From an uncultured Eubacteriales bacterium (GTDB taxonomy: Bacteria > Bacillota > Clostridia > Tissierellales > Peptoniphilaceae): 46,653 nt of DNA. The notes beneath the pieces are model-generated. The model was not told the origin of the DNA. It made no database searches and was given only the letters and a program-made list of their open reading frames with translations. The stretch is taken from contig UQDI01000013.1 in NCBI GenBank assembly GCA_900539725.1, forward strand, positions 1 to 46,653, given 5' to 3'. The position numbers were made by a program, and so were the translations under genes. Below are positions 1-7,934 of this stretch, piece by piece (position 1 is the stretch's first letter; every line of letters begins with the position of its first letter).

Positions 1-12
1 AACGTAAAAAGA

Positions 13-34
13 GAGACTTAAATCAATAAGTCTC
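13..34 (-). terminator. Hairpin with U-tract, minus strand
   Basis: A 7-bp perfect stem (GAGACTT at 13-19 with AAGTCTC at 28-34) is followed on the minus strand by TCTTTTT. It lies about 45 bases beyond the rpsD terminator, so it may be a back-up terminator. It could also end a gene that lies left of the window on the other strand. Confidence 0.5.
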
Positions 35-77
35 CCCAATATTTGACATAGAGCCAAATAAAATAAGTATATACATG

Positions 78-109
78 AAAAAGCTCTCAGCACATATGTA
101 CTGAGAGCT
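78..109 (-). terminator. rpsD transcription terminator
   Basis: A perfect 9-bp stem (AGCTCTCAG at 82-90 with CTGAGAGCT at 101-109) is followed on the minus strand by a run of U. It sits 7 bases past the rpsD stop codon, the usual position of an intrinsic terminator. Confidence 0.85.
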
Positions 110-115
110 AATTTA

Positions 116-709
116 TTAATGAGAATAATATTCTACTACGTAAACGTCTTCGATTTCTATTGGAATTTCTTCTCTTTCTGGTAATCTTGCTAGAACAGCT
201 TCGAACTTATCAATATCTTTTTCGATGTAAGGATATGAGTTTCCAACAACTGTTTGGAAGTTTTCCTTGAACATTTCGTTTGATCTTGATTTTTCTTTTA
301 AGCTAATCTTTTGTCCAACTTGTAATTGATAAGCTGGTTTATCTACTCTCTTACCATCAACAAGGATGTGTCCGTGAACAACCATTTGTCTTGCTTGTCT
401 GATTGATTGAGCAAAGCCTGCTCTAAGAACAAATGCATCTAATCTTGTTTCTAGTAATTTGATAAGAGCGTGACCTGTTTGGTCCTTAGATTTCTTAGCT
501 TTTAAGAACGCCTTCTTTAATTGAACTTCTGGCACTCCGTAGTAAGCTCTTAATCTTTGCTTTTCTAGTAATTGAAGTCCGTAGTTAGATAATTTCTTAT
601 CTGAACGTGCAGCTCCTTTTTTCATACCTTTATTAGCTTTCGCTAATCCATAGACATTTAAGCCTAATCTTCTGACCGTTCTTACTCTTGGTCCGTTTAA
701 ACTTGACAT
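116..709 (-). CDS. rpsD: 30S ribosomal protein S4
   Basis: S4 is a primary 16S rRNA-binding protein of the small subunit. In many Firmicutes it also represses its own mRNA. The 197-residue product begins MSSLNGPRVRTVRRLGLNVY and carries the S4 RNA-binding domain in its middle (RLDAFVLRAGFAQSIRQARQ, then VVHGHILVDGKRVDKP). The length is normal for the Gram-positive form. An upstream in-frame ATG at 754 was rejected: the predicted transcription start is at about 752, and the ATG at 709 has a GAGGTG ribosome binding site. The gene is transcribed alone from its own consensus promoter, between its leader hairpin and a terminator, and is not in the alpha operon, as is common in Firmicutes. Confidence 0.97.
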   Translation of the reverse strand: MSSLNGPRVRTVRRLGLNVYGLAKANKGMKKGAARSDKKLSNYGLQLLEKQRLRAYYGVPEVQLKKAFLKAKKSKDQTGHALIKLLETRLDAFVLRAGFAQSIRQARQMVVHGHILVDGKRVDKPAYQLQVGQKISLKEKSRSNEMFKENFQTVVGNSYPYIEKDIDKFEAVLARLPEREEIPIEIEDVYVVEYYSH

Positions 710-720
710 TAAAACACCTC

Positions 721-750
721 TAAAAATATATTTGCCGCGGTATATTTTTA
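721..750 (-). promoter_or_regulatory. Leader hairpin at the 5' end of rpsD mRNA
   Basis: A 10-bp perfect inverted repeat (TAAAAATATA at 721-730 with TATATTTTTA at 741-750) encloses a GC-rich loop containing CCGCGG. It occupies almost the whole leader, from the predicted transcript start to the base next to the GAGGTG ribosome binding site. S4 autoregulates rpsD through leader structure in Bacillus, so this is a candidate S4-binding element. That role is inference; the element is smaller than the Bacillus one. Confidence 0.5.
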
Positions 751-758
751 ACATTCAC

Positions 759-787
759 ATTCTATCACATATGATAAGCCTTGTCAA
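759..787 (-). promoter_or_regulatory. rpsD sigma-A promoter
   Basis: Minus-strand TTGACA (782-787), 17-base spacer, TAGAAT (759-764). Transcription should start near 752. Confidence 0.85.
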
Positions 788-825
788 CTACTTTTTTTAA
801 TTTTTCTGTAAATATTCATATTTGA

Positions 826-854
826 TTGAAAAAGCTTTAATAATGATATATAAT
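826..854 (+). promoter_or_regulatory. Promoter of the M3-like gene
   Basis: TTGAAA (826-831), 17-base spacer, TATAAT (849-854). It diverges from the rpsD promoter and gives a leader of about 20 bases. Confidence 0.8.
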
Positions 855-883
855 TATTTATATAAATATAAAGGATGAATAAA

Positions 884-2578
884 ATGAAATTTGAAGATAT
901 AGAAAAGTATTACAAAAGAATAGATATACTAAGCGAAGCTAACCTTATTAATTTTTATGCCACTCGCCTAGCAAGAACTAAAAATTTTGATGAGAAGAAC
1001 AGCTTAATCAGAGCTGTAGACATAATTAAAAGGCGCTACGATAACTTCTACGAGTATGTGTTTATAAGATATACACAGGATAGTTCAAACAAGTTCTTTA
1101 GTGATGAGTTTAATTATTTTGAAGCTAATGAGGATGAGTTTAATAAGGCCTGCGTTAAATTTGCTCAGACTTTATTAGATGATGATGACTTGGATAGGCT
1201 TAAAAAAAGATGGGGCAAATATTTCTTTGATAAGCTTGAAATAATGCAAAACCTTTACTCGAAAGACGTAATCGGCCTAAATATTAATGAGAATAAAATA
1301 CTAAAAGAGATTATTGACTATAGAGATTCACAAGAAATCTATTGCGATGATGAAAAAATAACTAATAAAAATTTAGCTAAATATATTTCGCTTCCCGATA
1401 GAGAAAAACGAAAGAAGCTTATGATTGCCATGAACAATAATAATGCTCAGAACAAAGAGTATTACGCTGAAAAGTATAGAGATCTTGTTGTTATTAGGCA
1501 TAAAATTGCAAAGAGGCTTGGCTTTGATGGCTACCTTGACTTCTCTGATAAGGACAGGTGCAGAATTGATTACGACCACAATGACATAATTGGATTTAGA
1601 AATGCGATTAAGAAGTATCTTGCTTCTAACGCTCACACCATTTCGGATATACAAAAGGATAAGCTTGGCATAGATGCTTTATATACCTATGACTTAAGAG
1701 TCTACTTTAAAGACTACAATCCAATGCCATTAAAGGATCCTTACCTATTATTAAAGACTATAGCTAAAAATTTAGAGAGATACAATCCATACCTTTCAAA
1801 AATAATTAATAAGATCTTTGATGAGAATAGTCTAGACTTAGAACCGAGAGCTAATAAGGTCAATATGACCTATGCCTCATACCTTCATAACTATGATATC
1901 TCATACATCTTTACAAATTATAAAGGAAGCGACAAAGACTTTTCGAATTTTATCACTTGTCTTAGCTACACTTTGATTAACTACGTGAGCTCCTATAACG
2001 AGCTTATTGAGTATACCAATCCGCAGGACGATATAGTTCGCGCTTACTCAACTGCCTTTTCCTTCATAATCTTAAGCTTTGCAGATGAACTATTTACTAA
2101 AGACGCCAAAAAGTATGCTCTTGCATATAAGATAAAAGTTTTGTATGACATACTCTTCTACTGCTTGATAAATGAGTTTGAAGAAAGTCTCTACCTAGAT
2201 ATAAAGACTGATGTAGACGAAAGATATGAAATCTTTAGACAGCTTCACTCAGAGTATTTTCCTTTTTTAAAAATTGAGCAAGATGTTTTCGATGTCGGCA
2301 TGTGGTGGCTTAACTACCACACCTTATTCAACACGCCGATGCTGTCAATTAACTACGCTTTAGGCGCTTTAAGTGGCCTTGATTATTATAATAATTTCAC
2401 AGATGACAGAGAAAATGCTTTAAAAAAGATGACTACGCTTATGGAAAACGCCAGCAAAGAAGATTTCTTAAAAAGTATTGAGCTTAGTGGTCTTAAAAAT
2501 CCATTCATCGAGGAAAATATTAAAGATATAGTAATTAAATATATAGACAATTTAGCTAGTGAATATAAAAAAATATAG
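884..2578 (+). CDS. M3-family oligoendopeptidase homologue lacking the zinc site (pseudoenzyme)
   Basis: The 564-residue product has the length and C-terminal layout of the M3 oligoendopeptidase F family. It lines up without gaps with the intact PepF encoded at 11873-13666 around the active site. PepF has SYI, 15 residues, HELGH, then E 24 residues after the last His in ESPST. This protein has SYI, 15 residues, TCLSY, then R at the same distance in RAYST. Both zinc-binding His, the catalytic Glu and the third ligand are therefore replaced (about T358, C359, Y362 and R386). The ORF is intact, with its own promoter, ribosome binding site and terminator, so it is not a decaying pseudogene. The ATG at 875 abuts the AAGGA ribosome binding site, so the ATG at 884 (8-base spacing) is preferred. 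No signal peptide is seen. Function is unknown; a binding, scaffold or regulatory role is possible. Confidence 0.75.
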   Translation: MKFEDIEKYYKRIDILSEANLINFYATRLARTKNFDEKNSLIRAVDIIKRRYDNFYEYVFIRYTQDSSNKFFSDEFNYFEANEDEFNKACVKFAQTLLDDDDLDRLKKRWGKYFFDKLEIMQNLYSKDVIGLNINENKILKEIIDYRDSQEIYCDDEKITNKNLAKYISLPDREKRKKLMIAMNNNNAQNKEYYAEKYRDLVVIRHKIAKRLGFDGYLDFSDKDRCRIDYDHNDIIGFRNAIKKYLASNAHTISDIQKDKLGIDALYTYDLRVYFKDYNPMPLKDPYLLLKTIAKNLERYNPYLSKIINKIFDENSLDLEPRANKVNMTYASYLHNYDISYIFTNYKGSDKDFSNFITCLSYTLINYVSSYNELIEYTNPQDDIVRAYSTAFSFIILSFADELFTKDAKKYALAYKIKVLYDILFYCLINEFEESLYLDIKTDVDERYEIFRQLHSEYFPFLKIEQDVFDVGMWWLNYHTLFNTPMLSINYALGALSGLDYYNNFTDDRENALKKMTTLMENASKEDFLKSIELSGLKNPFIEENIKDIVIKYIDNLASEYKKI

Positions 2579-2599
2579 AGGGCTCAGGCTCTCTATATT
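2572..2599. terminator. Bidirectional terminator
   Basis: A 9-bp stem (2572-2580 with 2591-2599) around GGCTCAGGCT overlaps the stop of the plus-strand gene. It has T-runs on both strands and lies between two convergent genes (stops at 2578 and 2610), so it can end both. Confidence 0.85.
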
Positions 2600-2609
2600 T
2601 TTCTTTATA

Positions 2610-3773
2610 TTAACTTAATGCTTTTATCTCTTCAATAGATTTTTTGAAACGTTCTACTAAGAACTCAATTATTTTTCTTGGATAGGCTAGATTTATTCTG
2701 ACAGAATACTTATCACCAAATGTTGTTCCGTCTGATAAGAATATCTTGTTCTTAATAAATACCTCATGCATTTCCTTTGGATCACAATTTAAATCAGATA
2801 AATCTACCCAGATTAAATAAGTTCCTTCAGGCTTTTGAAATTTAATGCCATCTATCTTAGAAAATTCTTCTGAAACATAGTTTATATTTCCTTCTAAGTA
2901 CTTTATCATCTCTTTATACCAGTCTCTGCTGTCATTGTAGGCAGCTTTAAGAGCACATAAGCCAAATGGATTTACTCCGCCCATTAAGGACTTACTAGCT
3001 ACATCATTAACCTTTGCTCTTAAATCATCATCAGGGATTATAGCATATGAAGTCGTTAGACCAGCTATGTTAAATGTTTTTGACGGTGCCATGAAGGAAA
3101 CCACTTTTTCATAATTTTTGAACACTCTCATCATAGGCGTATAAAAATTGCCATTAAAAGTAAAATCTTGATGCATTTCGTCGCTTAATATATATAGATT
3201 GTGTTTGTAAGCAATTTCAGATATCTTTTCAAGTTCAGGCTTAGTCCATACTCTGCCAACTGGATTGTGTGGATTGCAAAGGACTAGTGCTTTTGCTTCT
3301 TTAGCTTTTTCTTCTAAATCTTCAAAATCTATCTTGTATTTGCCATCTTCAAAAAGTAGTTTATTTTCAAGAATCTCCATATTCTTTAAGTTAGAGAACT
3401 TAAAGAATGGTGGATAAACCGGTGTCTGTATAATGATCTTCTCGCCATCTTCTATTATACTTCTAATAAGAAGATCCAGACCAGGAACAGTACCTGGTGT
3501 AAATACTATCCACTCTTTCTTAATATCAAGCTCATGCATATCCTTTTGCCAATTGATTATTGCTTCATAATCATCATCGCTTGGTATTGTGTAGCTGTAA
3601 AAATCTCTATCAGCTCTCTTTAGGCAGGCAGCTTTAACCTCTGGAGCAGTTTTAAAATCCATGTCAGCTATTGTAAATGGTATTACAGTCTCGTCGTTAC
3701 CAGATAAGCGCGAATGTTCATACTTGGCGCTTGATAAAGATCTTCTATCAATTATTTCATCAAAATCAAACAT
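2610..3773 (-). CDS. patB: PatB/MalY-type aminotransferase, putative C-S lyase (cystathionine beta-lyase)
   Basis: This is a PLP-dependent fold-type I enzyme of 387 residues, predicted cytosolic. Members of the PatB/MalY branch cleave cystathionine or cysteine S-conjugates to pyruvate, ammonia and a thiol; some act as aminotransferases. The branch is recognised from the N-terminal IPFTIADMDFKTAPEV, the CNPHNPVGRVW cofactor loop, SDEMHQDF, and SFMAPSKTFNIAG, where K232 is the Schiff-base lysine. GGAGG lies 5 bases before the ATG. The gene is 18 bases downstream of yitT, so it is probably the last gene of the gcv transcript. It could supply homocysteine or degrade cysteine. The substrate cannot be read from the sequence. 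Confidence 0.88.
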   Translation of the reverse strand: MFDFDEIIDRRSLSSAKYEHSRLSGNDETVIPFTIADMDFKTAPEVKAACLKRADRDFYSYTIPSDDDYEAIINWQKDMHELDIKKEWIVFTPGTVPGLDLLIRSIIEDGEKIIIQTPVYPPFFKFSNLKNMEILENKLLFEDGKYKIDFEDLEEKAKEAKALVLCNPHNPVGRVWTKPELEKISEIAYKHNLYILSDEMHQDFTFNGNFYTPMMRVFKNYEKVVSFMAPSKTFNIAGLTTSYAIIPDDDLRAKVNDVASKSLMGGVNPFGLCALKAAYNDSRDWYKEMIKYLEGNINYVSEEFSKIDGIKFQKPEGTYLIWVDLSDLNCDPKEMHEVFIKNKIFLSDGTTFGDKYSVRINLAYPRKIIEFLVERFKKSIEEIKALS

Positions 3774-3791
3774 AGTACCTCCAAAAGTAAA

Positions 3792-4643
3792 TTATAAGTC
3801 TAAAATATTTCTCCATCTAAATCCATATACTTCACTTGCGTTCATTACAACCAAGAATGAATTAGGTGCATTCTTTTGAATAAATCTCTTAAGAAGCAAG
3901 TAATCCCTTCTTGAACAAACAGTCATAATAACCGTACGCTCTTCGCCAGTATAAGCTCCAACAGCTTTATAAAGGTTAGCTGAGTGATTAAGGTCCTTAA
4001 CGATGTAATTCTTAACAAGTTCTGGATCTTCAGTATTTATGATGATGTTTTTAGATGTGTTCAAACCATCTATAGTAAAATCTATGATTAGTCCGTTCAT
4101 TATTATTCCAAGCAAGGAATAAAGTCCTATCTCTAGGCCAAATACAATGCCAACAAATAGCGTGATTACTAGGTCACATAGCAAAACGCCCTTACCTAGA
4201 TCAAGTCCCGTGAATTTATTTATAATCTTTGATAATATATCTGTTCCACCAATAGATGCATATTGATTAAGTATGATGGCCATACCTACTGCAGAAACTA
4301 TAACTGCAATGATCATTTGTAAGAGCATGTCATCAACTATCGGACCATCTAGCGGAATTACTTTTTCTAAAATAAATATTATAAACGAAATACCAAGTGA
4401 TGTAAGTACTGTCTTTATACCAAATTTATTACCTATAAATAAAAAACCTAGCGCGAACAAAACTATGTTAGTTGCAAATAAAACATAGCTCATTGGCAAA
4501 TTTAATAAGTATGACAAGACTATGGCTATGCCTGTTGCTCCACCTATAGTCATATTAGTTGGAGTCAAAAAGAAATAAACTGCTATGGCAACCATAAAGG
4601 CTCCCAAAACTATTAATAAATTAGACTTTAATTTTGCGTTCAT
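3792..4643 (-). CDS. YitT family integral membrane protein
   Basis: A 283-residue protein with about five hydrophobic segments in the first 190 residues and a soluble C-terminal DUF2179-type domain (TEDPELVKNYIVKDLNHSAN to the end). This is the layout of the YitT/YpjC/YqfU family (DUF161 plus DUF2179), whose transported substrate is unknown. The family signature TPTNMTIGGATGIAIVLSY is present near the N terminus. The ATG at 4643 has AGGAAGG 7 bases upstream; the longer frame to 4682 runs into the upstream hairpin and was rejected. It lies between gcvPB and patB on the same strand. A role in glycine or amino-acid traffic would be speculation. Confidence 0.85.
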   Translation of the reverse strand: MNAKLKSNLLIVLGAFMVAIAVYFFLTPTNMTIGGATGIAIVLSYLLNLPMSYVLFATNIVLFALGFLFIGNKFGIKTVLTSLGISFIIFILEKVIPLDGPIVDDMLLQMIIAVIVSAVGMAIILNQYASIGGTDILSKIINKFTGLDLGKGVLLCDLVITLFVGIVFGLEIGLYSLLGIIMNGLIIDFTIDGLNTSKNIIINTEDPELVKNYIVKDLNHSANLYKAVGAYTGEERTVIMTVCSRRDYLLLKRFIQKNAPNSFLVVMNASEVYGFRWRNILDL

Positions 4644-4675
4644 TTTATACCTTCCTACAAAATAATTATGTATTA

Positions 4676-4695
4676 GGGGCACTTCTTTGTGCCCC
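4676..4695 (-). terminator. GC-rich hairpin between gcvPB and yitT
   Basis: A 7-bp stem GGGGCAC/GTGCCCC with a 6-base loop lies 13 bases past the gcvPB stop. No U-tract follows directly, so it may be a partial terminator or an RNA-stability hairpin setting lower expression of yitT-patB. Confidence 0.45.
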
Positions 4696-4708
4696 CATAT
4701 ATTACTTA

Positions 4709-6178
4709 CTATTGTTCTTCTTCTTTACTGTATGTTAATACTGGCTTTCTAGCTGCCAATGTTTCATCTGGTCTAGATACCATTGTTGTTAATGGTGCAT
4801 TTAGTAAGTCTTCTGGATTTTCTTTAGCTACTTTAGCAATATCGTTAAGAGCAGCTGCATAAGCATCTAATGTTTCTTTACTTTCTGTTTCAGTTGGTTC
4901 GATCATTAATGCTTCGTGAACGATTAATGGGAAGTATACTGTTGGTGGGTGGAATCCTCTGTCGATTAGTCCCTTAGCAACATCAAGTGTTGTTACACCA
5001 GTTTCAGCATTCTTAAGTCCACCTAATACAAATTCATGCATACAAATTGTATCGTATGGAACATTGTAATTTTCTTTTAATTGGCTTAGCAAGTAATTTG
5101 CGTTTAAAACAGCATTTGTAGATGCCTTTCTTAAGCCATCTGAACCCATTGTTAAGATGTAAGTGTAAGCTCTTACTAGGATACCAAAGTGTCCGTAGAA
5201 GTCCTTAACCTTACCTATACTTTGTGGTCTGTCATAATCTAGGAAGTACTTATCGCCGTTCTTAGCTATAACTGGCTTTGGTAAGAATGGAAGTAATTCT
5301 TTCTTACAACCAACTGGTCCACCGCCTGGTCCTCCACCGCCGTGTGGTGTAGAGAATGTTTTGTGAACGTTGTAGTGAACAACGTCAAAACCCATGTCTC
5401 CAGGTCTTGAGTGACCCATAACTGCGTTCATATTAGCTCCGTCGTAGTATAATAGACCGCCCTTTCTATGAACTATCTCAGCTATCTTTTCAATATTTTT
5501 ATCAAATAAACCTAATGTGTTTGGATTTGTAAGCATTAAACCAGCAACTTCTTCAGTCATAGCTGCTTCTAGTGCCTCAAGATCAACTAAACCGTTTTCA
5601 TCTGATTTAATTTCTATAGGAGTAAATCCACCCATAGAGCAAGTTGCAGGGTTTGTTCCGTGAGCAGAGTCAGGGATAATCATCTTGTTTCTGTTCATAT
5701 CGCCTCTTGCTTCATGGTAAGCTCTAATTAGTAGAACACCTGTTAACTCTCCGTGAGCACCAGCAGCTGGTTGTAGTGTTGCTCCGTCCATGCCTGAGAT
5801 TTCAGCTAAATCATTAGCAAGGTCATACATTAGTTTTAAAGCGCCTTGTGTGCATCCGTCTCCTTGGTATGGATGAAGATCTCTAAAGCCTTCAAGTCCA
5901 GCCATTTCTTCGTTTATCTTAGGGTTGTACTTCATAGTACATGATCCAAGTGGATACATGCCAGTATCAAGTCCGTAGTTTTTCATTGAAAGATTTGTAT
6001 AGTGTCTTACTACGTCAACCTCAGATAATTCAGGTAAATCAAGTTCTTCATTGTTTAAATACTCACTTGGAATTACGCTATCTAATTTTAAATCATCAAC
6101 GTCAAGATCTGGTAAATTGTATCCAGTTCTACCGGGTCTTGAAATTTCAAATATTATTTTGTCATATCTATCTAACAT
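4709..6178 (-). CDS. gcvPB: Glycine dehydrogenase (decarboxylating) subunit 2
   Basis: This is the PLP-bearing subunit of the P-protein of the glycine cleavage system. It decarboxylates glycine and passes the aminomethyl group to lipoyl-GcvH. The 489-residue product has the glycine-rich segment HGGGGPGGGPVG directly after YNVHKTFSTP, whose K273 is the Schiff-base lysine. PLGSCTMKYNP is near residue 80 and the AHGTNPATCSMGGF segment near 175. Length is usual for the split bacterial subunit. It starts 7 bases inside the end of gcvPA, with GGAGG located in the gcvPA coding sequence, so the two subunits are translationally coupled, as expected for a heterotetramer. Its active site needs the GcvPA partner. 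Confidence 0.97.
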   Translation of the reverse strand: MLDRYDKIIFEISRPGRTGYNLPDLDVDDLKLDSVIPSEYLNNEELDLPELSEVDVVRHYTNLSMKNYGLDTGMYPLGSCTMKYNPKINEEMAGLEGFRDLHPYQGDGCTQGALKLMYDLANDLAEISGMDGATLQPAAGAHGELTGVLLIRAYHEARGDMNRNKMIIPDSAHGTNPATCSMGGFTPIEIKSDENGLVDLEALEAAMTEEVAGLMLTNPNTLGLFDKNIEKIAEIVHRKGGLLYYDGANMNAVMGHSRPGDMGFDVVHYNVHKTFSTPHGGGGPGGGPVGCKKELLPFLPKPVIAKNGDKYFLDYDRPQSIGKVKDFYGHFGILVRAYTYILTMGSDGLRKASTNAVLNANYLLSQLKENYNVPYDTICMHEFVLGGLKNAETGVTTLDVAKGLIDRGFHPPTVYFPLIVHEALMIEPTETESKETLDAYAAALNDIAKVAKENPEDLLNAPLTTMVSRPDETLAARKPVLTYSKEEEQ

Positions 6179-7524
6179 TCAACACCCTCCAATACCTTAA
6201 CTAATTTATCCATTTCTTCTTTTGTTCTCTTTTCAGTAACAGCAAGCATAAATGTGTTCTTGTATTCATCGCCATAGAACCATGAAAGCTTAAATGCGTC
6301 CATGAAACCGTTAGCTTTAAGAGCATCATTAATCTTATCTACGCATATATCACTTGTGATAACAAATTCTTTATAGAATGGTTTATTATATAATAATTTA
6401 AATTTACCAGACTTGCAAAGTTCTTTTTGTAGATAATGAGCTTTTTTAGCGCATTGTTCAGAAACTTCTCTTAAGCCCTTCTTACCCATAAGTGCCATGT
6501 AAATTGTTGCGCAAAGTACGTTTAAACCTTGGTTTGAGCAGATGTTTGAAGTAGCTTTATCTCTTCTGATATGTTGTTCTCTAGCTGTTAGTGTTAGTAC
6601 CCAAGATCTCTTACCGTTTCTATCAACTGTTTGACCAGCGATTCTACCAGGTAATTTTCTCATAAACTTATCAGTTGATGAGATAAATCCAAGGTATGGT
6701 CCACCATAAGATAGTGGTATACCAAATGGTTGTGCTTCGCCAACAACAATATCTGCGCCGTAGTCACCAGGTCTTTGAAGTATACCTAGTGAGTTAGTGT
6801 CAACGTCAGCGATGAAGTAAGTCTTCTTTAACTCATGTGTTAAGTCGCAAGCAGCCTTCATATCTTCGATAACGCCGAAGAAGTTTGGATTTTGCATAAT
6901 TACACATGCTGCATCATCACTTAGTTTCTTCTTTAAATCGTCTAAATCAGTAGCACCGTCTTTAATATCAACTTCAACTACTTCTATGTTGTGGCTATGT
7001 GTATATGTGTCTAAAACCATTCTAGCTGAAGGGCTTAGCGCTTTTGATACTATAACTTGTTTCTTACGAGTTGTGTTGCAGCACATAAGAGCTGATTCAA
7101 CAACACCATTAGAATTATCATATAGTGAAGCATTTGTAATAGGAAGTCCTACTAAATTAGACATCATTGTTTGGAACTCAAATATCATTTGAAGAGTTCC
7201 TTGAGATACTTCTGGTTGATAAGGTGTATATGAAGTATAGAATTCACTTCTTGAAGCGATAGCTCCAATTACTGATGGGATATAATGGTCATATGCGCCT
7301 GCTCCTAAGAAACAAACTTTCTTATTTGTTGAGCAGTTCATATCTGCAAGTTCGCCCATAATCTTTCTAACTTCTAGTTCTGATTTGTGTTTAGGTAAAT
7401 TTAATTCACCTTTAAATCTAACACTTTCAGGAATACAGTCAAATAAATCTTCTTCAGACTTTACACCTATCTTGTCAAGCATCTCTTTTATATTTTCGGG
7501 AGTTTGACTAAGATATGGATACAT
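6172..7524 (-). CDS. gcvPA: Glycine dehydrogenase (decarboxylating) subunit 1
   Basis: This is the partner subunit of GcvPB in the split P-protein found in Firmicutes, archaea and Thermus. It has 450 residues and typical family segments: the N-terminal PYLSQTPENIKEML, FLGAGAYDHYIPSVIGAI, TSYTPYQPEVSQGTLQMIFE and GEAQPFGIPLSYGGPYLG. It has the aminotransferase-like fold but lacks the cofactor lysine, as the family does. Its ribosome binding site (AAGGAGGAC) is formed by the last codons of gcvH, with one base between the two genes. This arrangement keeps H and P subunits in fixed proportion. Confidence 0.97.
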   Translation of the reverse strand: MYPYLSQTPENIKEMLDKIGVKSEEDLFDCIPESVRFKGELNLPKHKSELEVRKIMGELADMNCSTNKKVCFLGAGAYDHYIPSVIGAIASRSEFYTSYTPYQPEVSQGTLQMIFEFQTMMSNLVGLPITNASLYDNSNGVVESALMCCNTTRKKQVIVSKALSPSARMVLDTYTHSHNIEVVEVDIKDGATDLDDLKKKLSDDAACVIMQNPNFFGVIEDMKAACDLTHELKKTYFIADVDTNSLGILQRPGDYGADIVVGEAQPFGIPLSYGGPYLGFISSTDKFMRKLPGRIAGQTVDRNGKRSWVLTLTAREQHIRRDKATSNICSNQGLNVLCATIYMALMGKKGLREVSEQCAKKAHYLQKELCKSGKFKLLYNKPFYKEFVITSDICVDKINDALKANGFMDAFKLSWFYGDEYKNTFMLAVTEKRTKEEMDKLVKVLEGVEC

Positions 7525-7525
7525 A

Positions 7526-7906
7526 CTAGTCCTCCTTAGCGAATTCAGCGTATTTTTCGTCGTCCATTAAGTCGTCTAATTCTGATGGGTCACTCATTTC
7601 AATCTTGAATATCCAAGCATCGTAAGGTCCTTCGTTGATTAGAGCTGGTTCGTCATCAAGTTCTTCGTTAACTTCAACTATCTTTCCGCTAGCTGCTGTA
7701 AATACTTCTGAAGCTGCTTTTACTGATTCAACTGAAGCTGCTGCGTCACCTTTTTCGAATTCATCATCGATTTCAGGAAGTTCAACGTAAACTATGTCAC
7801 CTAAGTTGTGTTGAGCATAGTCTGCTAAACCGATAGTAGCGATGTTTCCATCGACTTTAACCCATTCATGATCTTCTGTGTAAAGTAAACCTTTTTTAAT
7901 TTCCAT
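7526..7906 (-). CDS. gcvH: Glycine cleavage system H protein
   Basis: A lipoyl-carrier protein of 126 residues that shuttles the aminomethyl group between P-, T- and L-proteins. The lipoylation site is K63 in ESVKAASE, within the canonical hammerhead domain (GDIVYVELPEIDDEFEKGD before it, VNEELDDEPALINEGPYDAW after it). The C terminus is acidic. AGGAGG precedes the ATG. It is second in the T-H-PA-PB operon. No L-protein (dihydrolipoamide dehydrogenase) or lipoate ligase gene is in the window, so these must lie elsewhere. Confidence 0.97.
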   Translation of the reverse strand: MEIKKGLLYTEDHEWVKVDGNIATIGLADYAQHNLGDIVYVELPEIDDEFEKGDAAASVESVKAASEVFTAASGKIVEVNEELDDEPALINEGPYDAWIFKIEMSDPSELDDLMDDEKYAEFAKED

Positions 7907-7934
7907 AATAATTTCCTCCTATATTTTTATAATA

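Noticed and set aside
710..754. N-terminally extended rpsD starting at 754
   Set aside because: The predicted transcript begins at about 752 and the extra 15 residues are encoded by the leader hairpin. The ATG at 709 has a proper ribosome binding site and gives the conserved S4 N terminus.
1373..1654. Reverse-strand reading frame inside the M3-like gene, and many similar frames opposite other genes
   Set aside because: These are antisense shadows of long, well-supported genes, with no ribosome binding site or family features.
4676..4695. Strong terminator ending the gcv operon
   Set aside because: The stem is good, but no U-tract follows on the minus strand, so yitT-patB are treated as probable distal members of the transcript.
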